A stretch of 64,000 nucleotides of DNA from positions 2,670,001 through 2,734,000 of the forward strand of contig NZ_JAUCFJ010000002.1 of NCBI RefSeq assembly GCF_030348505.1, written 5' to 3'. This DNA is from Lysinibacillus sp. G4S2. GTDB taxonomy: Bacteria > Bacillota > Bacilli > Bacillales_A > Planococcaceae. The translations under genes were made by a program, and so were the position numbers. A model generated the notes under the pieces. That model saw only the letters and a program-made list of their open reading frames with translations. It had not been told where the DNA came from and made no database searches. Shown piece by piece: positions 24,917 through 33,879 of the stretch; position 1 is the first letter of the stretch, and every line of letters begins with the position of its first letter.

Positions 24917-25963
24917 ATGAAAAACCTTGAAGATTTAATAAATGCAATTATTAATGAGTCAATACTAAGGGAAAAAACGTATACATATTTAATTTTAGGG
25001 ACTAAGAATTCATTTACGAGCGGATATTTTACTATTGATAATAATGAAGCATCATATGATGGTGACATTACGATTGCACTTTTTAATAAGTATGTCAGCG
25101 AGATTGAGACTTTTATGCAGGGGCAGGGCGTTCTTTGTATCAAAGTAGATGCGGGTATATTGGCTGAGCATTGCTTGGTAAAAGATATGAACCCTGAACT
25201 ATTTGATATGGATGTTTTTGAGTTACTTAATTATCAAAGGTACGGTTTGGAACCTATGGAGAGGGAAAGAAAAGATGTTTTGCAGAAATCGTTACGGGCA
25301 GAAAAAATTAAAATTACATTAGTCTTTGCATGTTATATGAATGATATGGACCGAATTAGAGAGTTAGTTTTCCGTGCAAAAAAGTCTGATTTGGATAAGA
25401 TCTTGGAATATCGGGGCACTCCATTACAGTTTTGCAGTATGCACAATAATGTTGAGGCATTTCGATTATTAGCCGAAAGAGGCGCAAACATAGGTAAACG
25501 AGCTCTCACACAAACACCTCTTGAAATTGCTTTTAAATATTCAAGCGATATTGTTAATTATATTCATTCGGAATATCCAGATATTTATGAGAAGGAGGTA
25601 ATAAAGAAAGGTTTTAATATCGCTCTTCATTGTCAAGATGTAGTTCTACTAGAAGACATTTTAAAATTAGGCTGCGACATGGACCAGGAAAGAAAGCCAT
25701 TCCCTCCACTTCACAACTTTGCGGATACTAATAACGTTATCGGAATTAAATTCCTTCTGGATCGTGGAGCTAATATTGAATGCAGGAATCAGTATAAACA
25801 AACAGCGCTGCACAGGGCAATTAAGGCTAGAAATACTGCTGCTGTTCAAATGCTATTAAAATACGGCGCGGACATTTATGCTAAAGATAACGAAGGAAAA
25901 ACAGCTTTGGATTTAGCGGAAACTTGTGAAAATGAAGATATTTTACATTTTATAGAAAAATAG
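24917..25963 (+). CDS. Ankyrin-repeat protein
   Basis: A 348-residue soluble protein. The first 120 residues are not recognised. From about residue 135 ankyrin-type repeats begin: TPLQFCSMHNNVEAFRLLAE, TPLEIAFKYSSDIVNYIHSE, PFPPLHNFADTNNVIGIKFL, QTALHRAIKARNTAAVQMLL and KTALDLAETCENEDILHFIE. Ankyrin stacks mediate protein-protein contacts; in Firmicutes they often occur in effector or immunity-like genes. AAGGAGA precedes the start. It carries no signal peptide. Confidence 0.8.
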   Translation: MKNLEDLINAIINESILREKTYTYLILGTKNSFTSGYFTIDNNEASYDGDITIALFNKYVSEIETFMQGQGVLCIKVDAGILAEHCLVKDMNPELFDMDVFELLNYQRYGLEPMERERKDVLQKSLRAEKIKITLVFACYMNDMDRIRELVFRAKKSDLDKILEYRGTPLQFCSMHNNVEAFRLLAERGANIGKRALTQTPLEIAFKYSSDIVNYIHSEYPDIYEKEVIKKGFNIALHCQDVVLLEDILKLGCDMDQERKPFPPLHNFADTNNVIGIKFLLDRGANIECRNQYKQTALHRAIKARNTAAVQMLLKYGADIYAKDNEGKTALDLAETCENEDILHFIEK

Positions 25964-26444
25964 CCGTGGAGATGTACGAGGACGATCTTATTATAAGGCA
26001 AAGTTACAGCAATTCTTATGAAAGTAAATGAGCTGAGTAATCAAGTTGAACTACGTATACAACTGATTTAACTTCAAATGTAACCAATACAAAGCTACAC
26101 GATTAATGAAACATTAATTTGAGAGGTTATGGGGAATTTTACTAGTATTTATACAGTAGAATTAATCGATGGTGTATTCTATATAACTGCATTAACCCTG
26201 TAATAGTAATGTATAAAAAACCACACATAGACTAGTCACGGAGAACCGTATCACAAATATATGCGACCCTTTTTTAGATTTAATGAGTGAAGGAAATAAA
26301 GGTGGTTAGTAGTGGTGGGATGGATAAAAGGTTGTATTAAAGAACCATAGACCGTACCACACAGCGAAATATAGCATGTTTACAGGGAAATAGCTAATGT
26401 ATGATTAGATAAGATTATTTATATAATAAGGAGGAAATTTAATT
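25964..26444. other. Intergenic stretch with small broken frames
   Basis: About 480 bases. The only candidate is a 24-codon frame at 26129-26203 beginning MGNFTSIYTVELIDGVFYIT with GAGAGG upstream; it could be a remnant or leader peptide. Nothing else is supported. Confidence 0.3.
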
Positions 26445-26960
26445 ATGGATTTATTGCACCCTATATTCGGAGAGTTAGAGTTAAATGAATTTGAAGAATA
26501 CGAAGCAATTAGACTTACAAAGTTTTCAGGATTAGAAAAAGAAGTGAAAATAACTTTTGATGATGAAATCAACGAAGAACATTGTCAAGCATATCAATCT
26601 TTTATAGAAAATTTAGATAGAATAACTCCGGATATAATACAGTCTATCATTGAATATCAGAATGAATGTCATGATTACACTAACTATACAGCGAGTTTTA
26701 AATATTTCGAAAATACTAATGATGTCTTAGAAAATACCGAACTTTTTGAAATTGCTCTTCAAACCGAACTTCATGGAGTAGTTACGGACTCAAACCTCTA
26801 TCATAAAGTAATGAAAGAAGAACTAAATGGCACGGAAGAAGAAAGATACTTAGTGCTATTGTTTGAAGCAAAATGGGTAAATGATGATTATCGCATCTTA
26901 AGTGTTGCTTTGGCGAATGAAAAAGTGATTTATGTGACAGATGAAAATATTACAGTTTAA
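26445..26960 (+). CDS. Hypothetical protein of the HP(I/V)FGEL type
   Basis: A 171-residue acidic, soluble protein. Its start MDLLHPIFGELELNEFEEYE resembles the immunity-like or SMI-associated proteins that open with a short beta hairpin containing FGEL; the protein at 54148 opens similarly (TSLFGELDV) and ends in a comparable way. GGAGG precedes the ATG. It stands alone between the ankyrin gene and the transglutaminase operon. Function unknown; a stray immunity-type gene is my best guess. Confidence 0.6.
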   Translation: MDLLHPIFGELELNEFEEYEAIRLTKFSGLEKEVKITFDDEINEEHCQAYQSFIENLDRITPDIIQSIIEYQNECHDYTNYTASFKYFENTNDVLENTELFEIALQTELHGVVTDSNLYHKVMKEELNGTEEERYLVLLFEAKWVNDDYRILSVALANEKVIYVTDENITV

Positions 26961-27172
26961 TTTGGAGATTATGAGCATAATACGAAGTTTATAAATTCCA
27001 GCTTATATCACAGAAACTATATAATAAATGTTTTGAATCATCTTATAAATTTACATTATACAGAAATAAAAAGAGTAATAGGATAAGTCTTTCGCTGGAA
27101 TAGGGATATCTTTATCAGAACATCTGATAAGGAGATTTACATAGGATTAAAACCCAAAACGATAGATCTTAA

Positions 27173-27219
27173 TAAAACCCTTGATTCTTCTACTTAGCGT
27201 AGAAAAATCAGGGGTTTTA
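27173..27219. terminator. Bidirectional terminator
   Basis: TAAAACCCTTGATT pairs with AATCAGGGGTTTTA around a loop that itself contains a small stem; it lies between converging genes. Confidence 0.8.
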
Positions 27220-27241
27220 ATTTAAAACACTGCACACATTG

Positions 27242-28096
27242 TTACAAATGATTCACTGCTTTAACGCTCACTTTAACTGTTAAATCATGTTTTCCACCTG
27301 AATAAACACCTTCAACCGGGCTTATATCAGAATAATCACGGCCAATGCATAAAATAATGTGATTTTCTAATACTTCTACATTATTGGTTGGATCCAGACC
27401 AATCCAACCGATTCCTGGTATCATGACTTCTACCCAAGCATGGGTTGCAATATCTCCGATTAAGGCGGAGTTTTCGTCAACGTATAAATAACCGCTAACA
27501 TAGCGAGCTGGAATTCCTTTTGCTCTTAATATCGCAAGCATGACATGTGTGAAATCCTGACAAACACCTCGCTTAAGGGCAAAGGCTTGACTTGCAGTTG
27601 TCGTAACGTCGGTCGCACCAGGATTATATTCAAATGTTGAGTATAAATATTGCATTAAATTTAACGAAAATAGCACAGGATTTTCAGCATGGCCAATCGC
27701 ATGATAAACTTCCTCTAACTGATTTTCTGTCATATACGTAAAATGTGTAGACTTTAAATAGGGCAAATAATGCTCATAAAATAGCTGAGAGTGAAAAATC
27801 GTCTGCATCTCGGGTGAATATTGAATGCGATGAATAAAGGGTGCACGTTGAATGCTGACAATAGATGTCGTTTGAATTTCTAGCTCTTGGTGCTGCTCAG
27901 GTATATAAAAAGTGCCAACCGTATTGCCCCAAATATCTGTATGCTCACGCGTTAAAGATGAAGGTGTAATGGCAATTCGATAGGATAATAAGCGCTGGCG
28001 CTCATCGCCTCTTGGCTTCAAGCGGATTGTATTTAAGCTTTGATCGACTTCAGACTCATATTGAAAGATATTAGTATGTTGAATTTCAAATTTCAT
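27242..28096 (-). CDS. Transglutaminase-like protein with bacterial N-terminal domain
   Basis: 284 residues from an ATG preceded by AAAGGA; the longer frame from 28219 lacks a ribosome site and adds 41 untypical residues. Residues 1-85 form the beta-rich bacterial transglutaminase N-terminal domain (MKFEIQHTNIFQYESEV). The catalytic Cys lies in RGVCQDFTHVMLAILRAKG, the His in THAWVEVMIPGIGWIGLDPT and the Asp in LDPTN. These enzymes act as proteases or amide-forming acyltransferases. It is the last gene of the operon with the alpha-E and ATP-grasp proteins. Confidence 0.88.
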   Translation of the reverse strand: MKFEIQHTNIFQYESEVDQSLNTIRLKPRGDERQRLLSYRIAITPSSLTREHTDIWGNTVGTFYIPEQHQELEIQTTSIVSIQRAPFIHRIQYSPEMQTIFHSQLFYEHYLPYLKSTHFTYMTENQLEEVYHAIGHAENPVLFSLNLMQYLYSTFEYNPGATDVTTTASQAFALKRGVCQDFTHVMLAILRAKGIPARYVSGYLYVDENSALIGDIATHAWVEVMIPGIGWIGLDPTNNVEVLENHIILCIGRDYSDISPVEGVYSGGKHDLTVKVSVKAVNHL

Positions 28097-28157
28097 TGTG
28101 TCCGTTTCCTTTTGATTACTGACTTGCTTGTTGAAAGGGAGCTGAGGTTGATTCCTT

Positions 28158-29123
28158 TCAAGGTTGTACGCTGGGTTCATATAAATGATAAATTGTAGCA
28201 AATGTATTTCCAAAATCAATACATTGACACAATCTTTCCTCCATTAGCAGAATAGTTTCCTCTAAGGTAATATTCCATAAGTCCACATTCATCATGGCAA
28301 ATAATAAACTTTTTAATGGGGTATGAAGCTCTAAAAATCTTGCTGAAAGAGGATCGTTTTCTAAACAACTAAACGATTCTTCTAATTTTTGTAAGCAAAA
28401 CATCACTGAACGTGGGAAATGCTTATCCTGTAATAAATATTGAATGACACAAAGTAAATTTGTTTGGCGGTGCTTCCGCGAATAAGCCTCCGTTGCCTCT
28501 GATAAATCGAGTAAAAACGTTCCGTCCGCTTCAATTAGGGAGATGGCTACCTCCTTATGTTGCTCCAGTACAATTAAAGCCATACGAATCGTCTTTTCAG
28601 CTCGTTCTAACCATTTTCCAACTTGTATGAAATAAAAAGGTAAATCTCGATCCATCGAGCCTTCGATAAGCCCTGTAACCGTCAACGAAGTCTTTCGAAT
28701 ATTTTGTAAAAAAGAGTTCAGTACGATAAGTGGAATTGGTCTTTCACGTCCGATTATTTCTTGCTGTAAAGATAAATAAAAGGCATTTTGCAATTCCCAA
28801 AGCTCAATCGGGATGCTATCACGAGTGACACGTGCATTTTCCCTAACCGCACGTAAAGTAGCATGAAGGGCGTTACAGTTCTTTTCAGAAAAGAGTAGAT
28901 AGTCGATAAGTGGATTAACTCGAATGGATTCATAAAAGGTCAAGTATTCTTCCTTCGAGGCACAAATATTCAACACCGCTTCCCAATGGTCGATGTATTC
29001 ATTTTCTTTACCAGATTGCTCCAACATATTCAACAGCTGTACTTGTAATATATGTGCATTCGTTTGTGTTCGTTCACTATATCTTGCCATCCAGTATAGT
29101 GCATCGGCTACTCGACTTAGCAT
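28158..29123 (-). CDS. Alpha-E domain protein
   Basis: A 321-residue all-helical protein whose start MLSRVADALYWMARYSERTQ is the hallmark of the alpha-E family. GGAGG precedes this start. It overlaps the upstream ATP-grasp gene by 47 bp and precedes the transglutaminase gene by 61 bp. In many bacteria alpha-E, circularly permuted ATP-grasp and transglutaminase genes travel together and are predicted to make and process an unidentified peptide or peptide tag; the biochemical role of alpha-E is unknown. Confidence 0.85.
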   Translation of the reverse strand: MLSRVADALYWMARYSERTQTNAHILQVQLLNMLEQSGKENEYIDHWEAVLNICASKEEYLTFYESIRVNPLIDYLLFSEKNCNALHATLRAVRENARVTRDSIPIELWELQNAFYLSLQQEIIGRERPIPLIVLNSFLQNIRKTSLTVTGLIEGSMDRDLPFYFIQVGKWLERAEKTIRMALIVLEQHKEVAISLIEADGTFLLDLSEATEAYSRKHRQTNLLCVIQYLLQDKHFPRSVMFCLQKLEESFSCLENDPLSARFLELHTPLKSLLFAMMNVDLWNITLEETILLMEERLCQCIDFGNTFATIYHLYEPSVQP

Positions 29124-30567
29124 ACTGTAATTCCTCCTTTAATATCCATGTATCTTTTGCTCCTCCACCCTGTGATGAATTCACGACTAAAGATCCTTCT
29201 TTCAGTGCCACACGAGATAAACCGCCAGGAAGCACATAAATATCCTCACCCTTCATCACATATACACGCAAATCGACATGGCAAGGGTACAATCTTCCAT
29301 CCTGGAAAGCAGGTGCTCTTGACAAGTTAATCGTCGGTTGTGCAATGTATTGACACGGGTTTTCTATAATTTTTTCTTTAAATATCGCAATTTCTTCATC
29401 GCTTGCATGTGGACCAATTAGCATATCATAGCCACCAGAGGCACTAACATTTTTTATGACAAGCTCTTTCATATGCTCAAGAACCCATTCACGTTGTCTG
29501 TCATCATCAAGATGATAAGTCTTCACATTACGTAAAATAGGCTCCTCATTTAAATAGTAGCGAATCATATCCGGCACATAGGTATACATCGCTTTATCAT
29601 CGGCAACACCGTTACCAACAGCATTTAAAATGGCTATATTTCCAGCCTTATAAGCATCCATGATATGAGGGACTCCAAGTAAAGAATCCTCACGGAAAAC
29701 AACAGGATCTAAAAAATCATCATCAATTCGACGATAAATAATATCAATTTGCTCTAGACCATAAATTGTCTTCATATACACCTTATTATTTTGAACAACT
29801 AAATCACGACCCTCGACAAGCTGAATATTTAGCTGCTGTGCTAAGAAAACATGATCATAATATGCTGAATTATACATACCTGCAGTTAATAGAACAGCCT
29901 TAGGTTCTACACTTAACTCCATACAGGGTGGCCGATGAGAAAGGAGTGCCTTCTTCATAAAGGCCATTTGTTTGTCAAGTGACTGGATGGTATGTTTAGA
30001 GAAAAATTCAGGATACACTTCCTTCATGACATATCGATTTTGAAAGACATAAGAAATACCTGAAGGATTACGTAAATTATCCTCTAACACGTAATAAATA
30101 CCGTTTTCATCACGAATCAAATCAATGCCAGCTAAAAAAATATGATTATCGATCGGTACTTTTACACCAACCATTTCTTTATAATAGTACGGATTGTTCT
30201 CAATCAATCGTTTCGGAATAAGCCCATCCTGAAAAATGGACTGTTCATGATAGACATCCTGTAAAAAGCAATTTAGAGCTTTCACACGTTGCTTCATACC
30301 AGCTTCAATTACTTCCCACTGTTCATGTGGAATAATTATAGGAATAAAATCAAAGGGCATTGTTCGCTCTGTGCCACCTTGTGCTCCGTATACGGTAAAT
30401 GTAATGCCTTGTCTCAGGAAGCTTGATTGTGCTTGCTGGTATTTTTCATTTAATTGTTCCTTCGAGAATGCATTGAGCTTATGGTGGAAAGACCGATAAT
30501 GAGGCTTCGGTTGATTGCCATCTAACATTTCATCAAAAAACAAACCAGATTCATAGAATTTCATCAT
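29077..30567 (-). CDS. Circularly permuted ATP-grasp protein (type 2)
   Basis: A 496-residue protein matching the CP-ATP-grasp family: DFIPIIIPHEQWEVIEAGMK, YLVLEDN-type segment YYVLEDNLRNPSGISYVFQN, IDIIYRRIDDDFLDP, LNAVGNGVADDKAMYTYVP, VIKNVSASGGYDMLIGP and HVDLRVYVMKGEDIYVLPGG. The family is predicted to ligate amino groups to carboxylates with ATP. First gene of the operon with alpha-E and transglutaminase; GGAGGG lies upstream. A two-hairpin repeat sits in the region before it. Substrate unknown. Confidence 0.87.
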   Translation of the reverse strand: MMKFYESGLFFDEMLDGNQPKPHYRSFHHKLNAFSKEQLNEKYQQAQSSFLRQGITFTVYGAQGGTERTMPFDFIPIIIPHEQWEVIEAGMKQRVKALNCFLQDVYHEQSIFQDGLIPKRLIENNPYYYKEMVGVKVPIDNHIFLAGIDLIRDENGIYYVLEDNLRNPSGISYVFQNRYVMKEVYPEFFSKHTIQSLDKQMAFMKKALLSHRPPCMELSVEPKAVLLTAGMYNSAYYDHVFLAQQLNIQLVEGRDLVVQNNKVYMKTIYGLEQIDIIYRRIDDDFLDPVVFREDSLLGVPHIMDAYKAGNIAILNAVGNGVADDKAMYTYVPDMIRYYLNEEPILRNVKTYHLDDDRQREWVLEHMKELVIKNVSASGGYDMLIGPHASDEEIAIFKEKIIENPCQYIAQPTINLSRAPAFQDGRLYPCHVDLRVYVMKGEDIYVLPGGLSRVALKEGSLVVNSSQGGGAKDTWILKEELQYAKSSSRCTILDGKI

Positions 30568-30620
30568 ATGGATCGCCCTCCGAATTTAAGTAGTAGAGAA
30601 AACGTGTTAAACTAAATATG

Positions 30621-30788
30621 AATCAATTTCGCCTTGGCGTAATTGAGTCCGGATTTCGAATTGTGCTCGCACCAATTTTATTCCTTTCAAAATCTGTGTC
30701 ATCCGCCAAAGGCTTTATCTTCCTTTAGCACCAATTGAGAAGGAACCACATCTGCATTCATCTCACCACTTTTAGAGGAATGAAGATA
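30621..30788 (-). repeat. Two-hairpin dispersed repeat, copy 2 (inverted)
   Basis: Reading the minus strand it starts TATCTTCATTC at 30788 and ends CGCCAAGGCGAAATTGATT at 30621, matching copies at 7178 and 36712. It lies between divergent genes, upstream of both the ATP-grasp operon and the gene at 30813. Confidence 0.8.
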
Positions 30789-30812
30789 AATACATAAAAG
30801 GAGCTTTAAAAA

Positions 30813-31226
30813 ATGACAATCATTAATTTAATGCAAGCTTATGAGTTAGACAAGCTTTCAAAATTAGGTTTAACTGATGAGGAAATTGTACACACATTGC
30901 ATACAGGGGATGTATCAGTCTGGCAGGAAAAAGTACCAAACTATGAATTTTCCGAAACAATGGCACTTTATCAAGAAGGAGAACAAACGTTCTTGGACGC
31001 TCTGCATGGTAACTATCGTATCAAATATGTAACTTTGCCAGGCATTCAGCGTTTACTGTATCTTCGTTTTCAATTAGAAGAAGGTAAGGATTATCAATTA
31101 TTAGAAACAGGTATCCAGCATTTAACTTGTAGTGAGGAAAATATCGCGAATCTTCAACAAATGCTATCAACAAACTGGTCTCTAGAAAAACAAGTAGATG
31201 GGACATATAGTATTTTTGTTAAGTAA
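30813..31226 (+). CDS. Hypothetical protein
   Basis: A 137-residue soluble, acidic protein (MTIINLMQAYELDKLSKLGL, then LTDEEIVHTLHTG). AAAGGAG precedes the start. No signal peptide, membrane segment or motif that I recognise. The N-terminal part has a helix-turn pattern (LTDEEIVHTL) that could be a small protein-interaction domain. It is monocistronic, with a terminator about 200 bp downstream. Confidence 0.65.
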   Translation: MTIINLMQAYELDKLSKLGLTDEEIVHTLHTGDVSVWQEKVPNYEFSETMALYQEGEQTFLDALHGNYRIKYVTLPGIQRLLYLRFQLEEGKDYQLLETGIQHLTCSEENIANLQQMLSTNWSLEKQVDGTYSIFVK

Positions 31227-31425
31227 TTCGCTTTCGCACAGATAAATAATGCCTCTGAATCAATAAAAACCAGATAATTCCATGCGCATTGTGAGACAAA
31301 TCGACACGTATAGTTACCCATCTTTTCTTTTTTCGAATCGTCTCACAGGATTTAAGTACACTAGATTTAAATATTCATTTTTTCTGCACTTTATGCCTAA
31401 AAATTGAAACTTTCATTAAAACTTT

Positions 31426-31467
31426 AAAAAAAGATGATTTTCTTTCTAAAAGAGAATCATCTTTTTT
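31426..31467 (+). terminator. Intrinsic terminator
   Basis: AAAAAGATGATT and AATCATCTTTTTT arms with an internal stem extension and T6. Confidence 0.8.
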
Positions 31468-31480
31468 ACTTTTCACAGCA

Positions 31481-31494
31481 AGAACGTTTGTTCT
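31481..31494. promoter_or_regulatory. LexA-box-like palindrome
   Basis: AGAACGTTTGTTCT, a perfect palindrome containing GAAC-N4-GTTC, the core of the Bacillus LexA (DinR) consensus CGAACNNNNGTTCG with both outer bases changed. It is 98 bp upstream of the recombinase start. Confidence 0.5.
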
Positions 31495-31529
31495 GATTTT
31501 CGAAAAAAGGGCATTTTTTTCACTATAAA

Positions 31530-31553
31530 GTTCCCAAATTTATATTTGGGAAC
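31530..31553. promoter_or_regulatory. Palindrome near the recombinase promoter
   Basis: Arms GTTCCCAAAT and ATTTGGGAAC with loop TTAT, followed by a short T run. A TAAAAT at 31565-31570 may be the -10, so the palindrome overlaps the expected -35 region. It may be an operator or a terminator hairpin. Confidence 0.45.
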
Positions 31554-31591
31554 GTTTTTCGTGGTAAAATAGAGTAAATAGAGGTGATTTT

Positions 31592-32554
31592 ATGGAAAAG
31601 ACTAAACTTCCTAAAATAATGAGGGACTTCCTTGTCTATTTAACGACGATTAAAGGGAAGTCTCAGCGCACAAGAAAAGAATACGAATATGATTTGACAT
31701 TATTCTTCCGTTTTTACATAGCAATCCAAAATGATCATGACATATCAGATATAACGAAAATAGATATTTCTACAATTACAATAGAAGAAATCAGAGAGAT
31801 TACACTGGAGGATCTTTATTTATTTATGGAGTATTGCGAGGTGCAGCGTGGAAATTCTGCATCTGCGAGAGCACGAAAGGTTGCAACGTTAAAATCATAT
31901 TTTAAATATCTTAAAGGGAAACGCCGACTTCTTGAGGAAAATCCCGCTGATGAATTAGAGACACCAAAGATTGGACGAAAAAGACCTATCTATATGAATC
32001 TTGAAGAAGCCACTCAATTTATCGATGGTATCCAGCCAAATCGTGCATCTCCAAGAAATTATTGTATGATGATGTTTTTCTTAAATTTAGGTATTCGTGT
32101 AACAGAGCTTTGTCAGCTACAAAGGTCATCTATACAAGGGCGCTACTTAACTGTTGTTGGTAAAGGTAATAAAGAACGGACAGTTTACTTGAATGATAGC
32201 TGTATGCAGGCGCTTGCAGACTATGAAAATAGTGGAAAGACAACGTATAAAGGTGATGGCGAGGAGCCCCTTTTTGTCTCACAAAAGGGAACACGCTTTA
32301 CACGTCAAACCGTTGCGAAAATTGTTAAACAAATTAATCAGCAATCCGGACTTCAAAAAGAACGACTGACACCTCATAAATTACGACACACATCCGCTAC
32401 AATGATGTATAAATCAGGGGCAGATATTCGAAGTCTTCAGCATATACTTGGCCATTCAAGTGTTGCAACGACACAAATCTACACACATATTGAGGATGAA
32501 GAGCTACAACATGTACTCGAAAATAATCCATTCAATATTGTGCGAGAAAGATAA
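31592..32554 (+). CDS. Xer-like tyrosine recombinase
   Basis: A 320-residue recombinase with a SAM-like N-terminal domain (GKSQRTRKEYEYDLTLFFRF) and a full catalytic set: Arg in NLGIRVTELCQL, Lys in VVGKGNKERTV, HxxR in TPHKLRHTSAT, His in HILGHSSVATTQ and Tyr in IYTHIE. Such enzymes resolve chromosome or plasmid dimers or move integrative DNA. AGAGGTGA precedes the start. There is no neighbouring excisionase or element boundary, so it looks like a chromosomal Xer paralog. A LexA-like box lies upstream. Confidence 0.88.
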   Translation: MEKTKLPKIMRDFLVYLTTIKGKSQRTRKEYEYDLTLFFRFYIAIQNDHDISDITKIDISTITIEEIREITLEDLYLFMEYCEVQRGNSASARARKVATLKSYFKYLKGKRRLLEENPADELETPKIGRKRPIYMNLEEATQFIDGIQPNRASPRNYCMMMFFLNLGIRVTELCQLQRSSIQGRYLTVVGKGNKERTVYLNDSCMQALADYENSGKTTYKGDGEEPLFVSQKGTRFTRQTVAKIVKQINQQSGLQKERLTPHKLRHTSATMMYKSGADIRSLQHILGHSSVATTQIYTHIEDEELQHVLENNPFNIVRER

Positions 32555-32649
32555 TTTTAAAGGAGATTTATATAATCGAAGAGAATACTTTACATTGTAT
32601 AGAACATATACAGAATAAGAACCAAAACTTTTGGTGAGGAGAGTAGTGT

Positions 32650-33162
32650 ATGAATCAATTAATAAATGATCATCTGTGTAAAACGAGAAATATTTTAGTT
32701 AAGGAAATTGAGTTATTAAGTGACAGTCAATTGAATGATAAGCCTGATTTAAGAAGTTGGAGTATAGCCCAAATTTGCCATCACCTAGCTTTAGTAGAAG
32801 CGTCTACAGTAAAGGCGATTGCATGGGGATTAAAACAAGAAGATAGTAAGCAAACGGAACGCAAAAATGTTCAACTTATCGTAGATCGAACAAAGAAAAT
32901 AACAGCTCCAAAAATTGTTGAACCAGCTGAAGACTTCGTTACAGTTCAGCAAATAATGGAGATGCTTAACGATTCGAGAAAAAAATTAACAACTTTCCTT
33001 GATACAATTGAAGATAAATCCATATTAGCAGAAAAATCCGTGAAACATCCTGCTCTAGGTGAACTACCTCTGGATCAATGGCTTGAACAAATTTATTTAC
33101 ACGAGCAACGACATATAGTGCAAATATTAGAAATCAAAATGTGTTTAGAGGTTGAGCATTAA
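32650..33162 (+). CDS. DinB-family protein
   Basis: A 170-residue four-helix bundle of the DinB/YfiT-like superfamily: SDSQLNDKPDLRSWSIAQIC with HHLALVEAS (first metal His) and LPLDQWLEQIYLHEQRHIVQ (second and third His). Members are metal-dependent thiol transferases or of unknown activity; several are stress-induced. GGTGAGGAG precedes the ATG. It is 95 bp downstream of the recombinase on the same strand and could be cotranscribed. Confidence 0.85.
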   Translation: MNQLINDHLCKTRNILVKEIELLSDSQLNDKPDLRSWSIAQICHHLALVEASTVKAIAWGLKQEDSKQTERKNVQLIVDRTKKITAPKIVEPAEDFVTVQQIMEMLNDSRKKLTTFLDTIEDKSILAEKSVKHPALGELPLDQWLEQIYLHEQRHIVQILEIKMCLEVEH

Positions 33163-33353
33163 CGGAATCGCAGGTGACAGAATACAAAGAAAAACAAGAC
33201 TGTTGTTAAAGAAATTATACTAGAAATCAAAAATTCAATCGTCATAGAAATAGTCTGGAACATGTTAATGATTTTTCCGAAAATGATAATTCGATTATTA
33301 GGGTAACGTCAGGAAAATGCGGATTTACAATGTTAAGGAAATACCAATATTAA

Positions 33354-33398
33354 AAAGCCAATTTCTCAGTATTAATATAAAGAAATTAGGCTTTTTTT
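33354..33398 (+). terminator. Intrinsic terminator
   Basis: AAGCCAATTTCT and AGAAATTAGGCTT arms with T7. A near-identical hairpin is present at 36195-36235. Confidence 0.75.
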
Positions 33399-33442
33399 CG
33401 TTGCCCCGTTATAGATCTTTAAATTTAAATAGATCTTGTGTA

Positions 33443-33628
33443 CTACAAATGATTCGAATTAAGTCTGTAACCTAAATGATGTAATCTTCCTGTAAATTCT
33501 CTAACAATTTTGAAGTTGCTCGCGATCCGTTGCGCTCCTGAAACATCCTCTTCATATATAATATCCATTCCGATCTCATTCAGCTGCTGAAAATTGCCTT
33601 GAAGGATTCTGGCTAATCGAACTGACAC
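33443..33628 (-). pseudogene. Fragment of a serine resolvase N-terminus (probable)
   Basis: A 61-residue frame whose middle, QQLNEIGMDIIYEEDVSGAQ, resembles the N-terminal catalytic domain of Tn3-type resolvases (LNALKxxGCDxIYxEKxSG). The catalytic Ser and everything after the first 60 residues are missing. Resolvase and transposase fragments at 40156 and 35953 support a decayed Tn3-family element here. A perfect palindrome (arms ATATGCCGT) lies at about 33631-33651. Assignment is tentative. Confidence 0.4.
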
Positions 33629-33828
33629 GAATATGCCGTTTTACGGCATATTATTCCCTTATTTTTGAGTCAAGTCTTGTGAGATTCTCTTAACTATGTT
33701 TTTATCAGTCTACTGTACTTGGTTCAAGATAGTACACTCTCTTGAGATAAGAATGAACTAGAAAAAAAATAATCGTACCTTATCCTTTTGTTCTTGGATA
33801 CAATAGGCTTTCTAAAAGTTGGAGAAAG

Positions 33829-33855
33829 TGTCACAAAGTATAGCGCCCATTCGTT
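33829..33855 (+). promoter_or_regulatory. Candidate ECF promoter
   Basis: TGTCAC (33829-33834), 17-bp spacer, CGTT (33852-33855), 25 bp before the second sigma gene; same spacing as the candidate promoter of the first ECF operon. Confidence 0.35.
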
Positions 33856-33879
33856 ATAAAGAGTGAGAGGAGGAATTAC

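Noticed and set aside
28097..28219. Longer N-terminus of the transglutaminase
   Set aside because: No ribosome site, and the extra 41 residues do not fit the family, whose members start with the MKFEIQHT-type strand.
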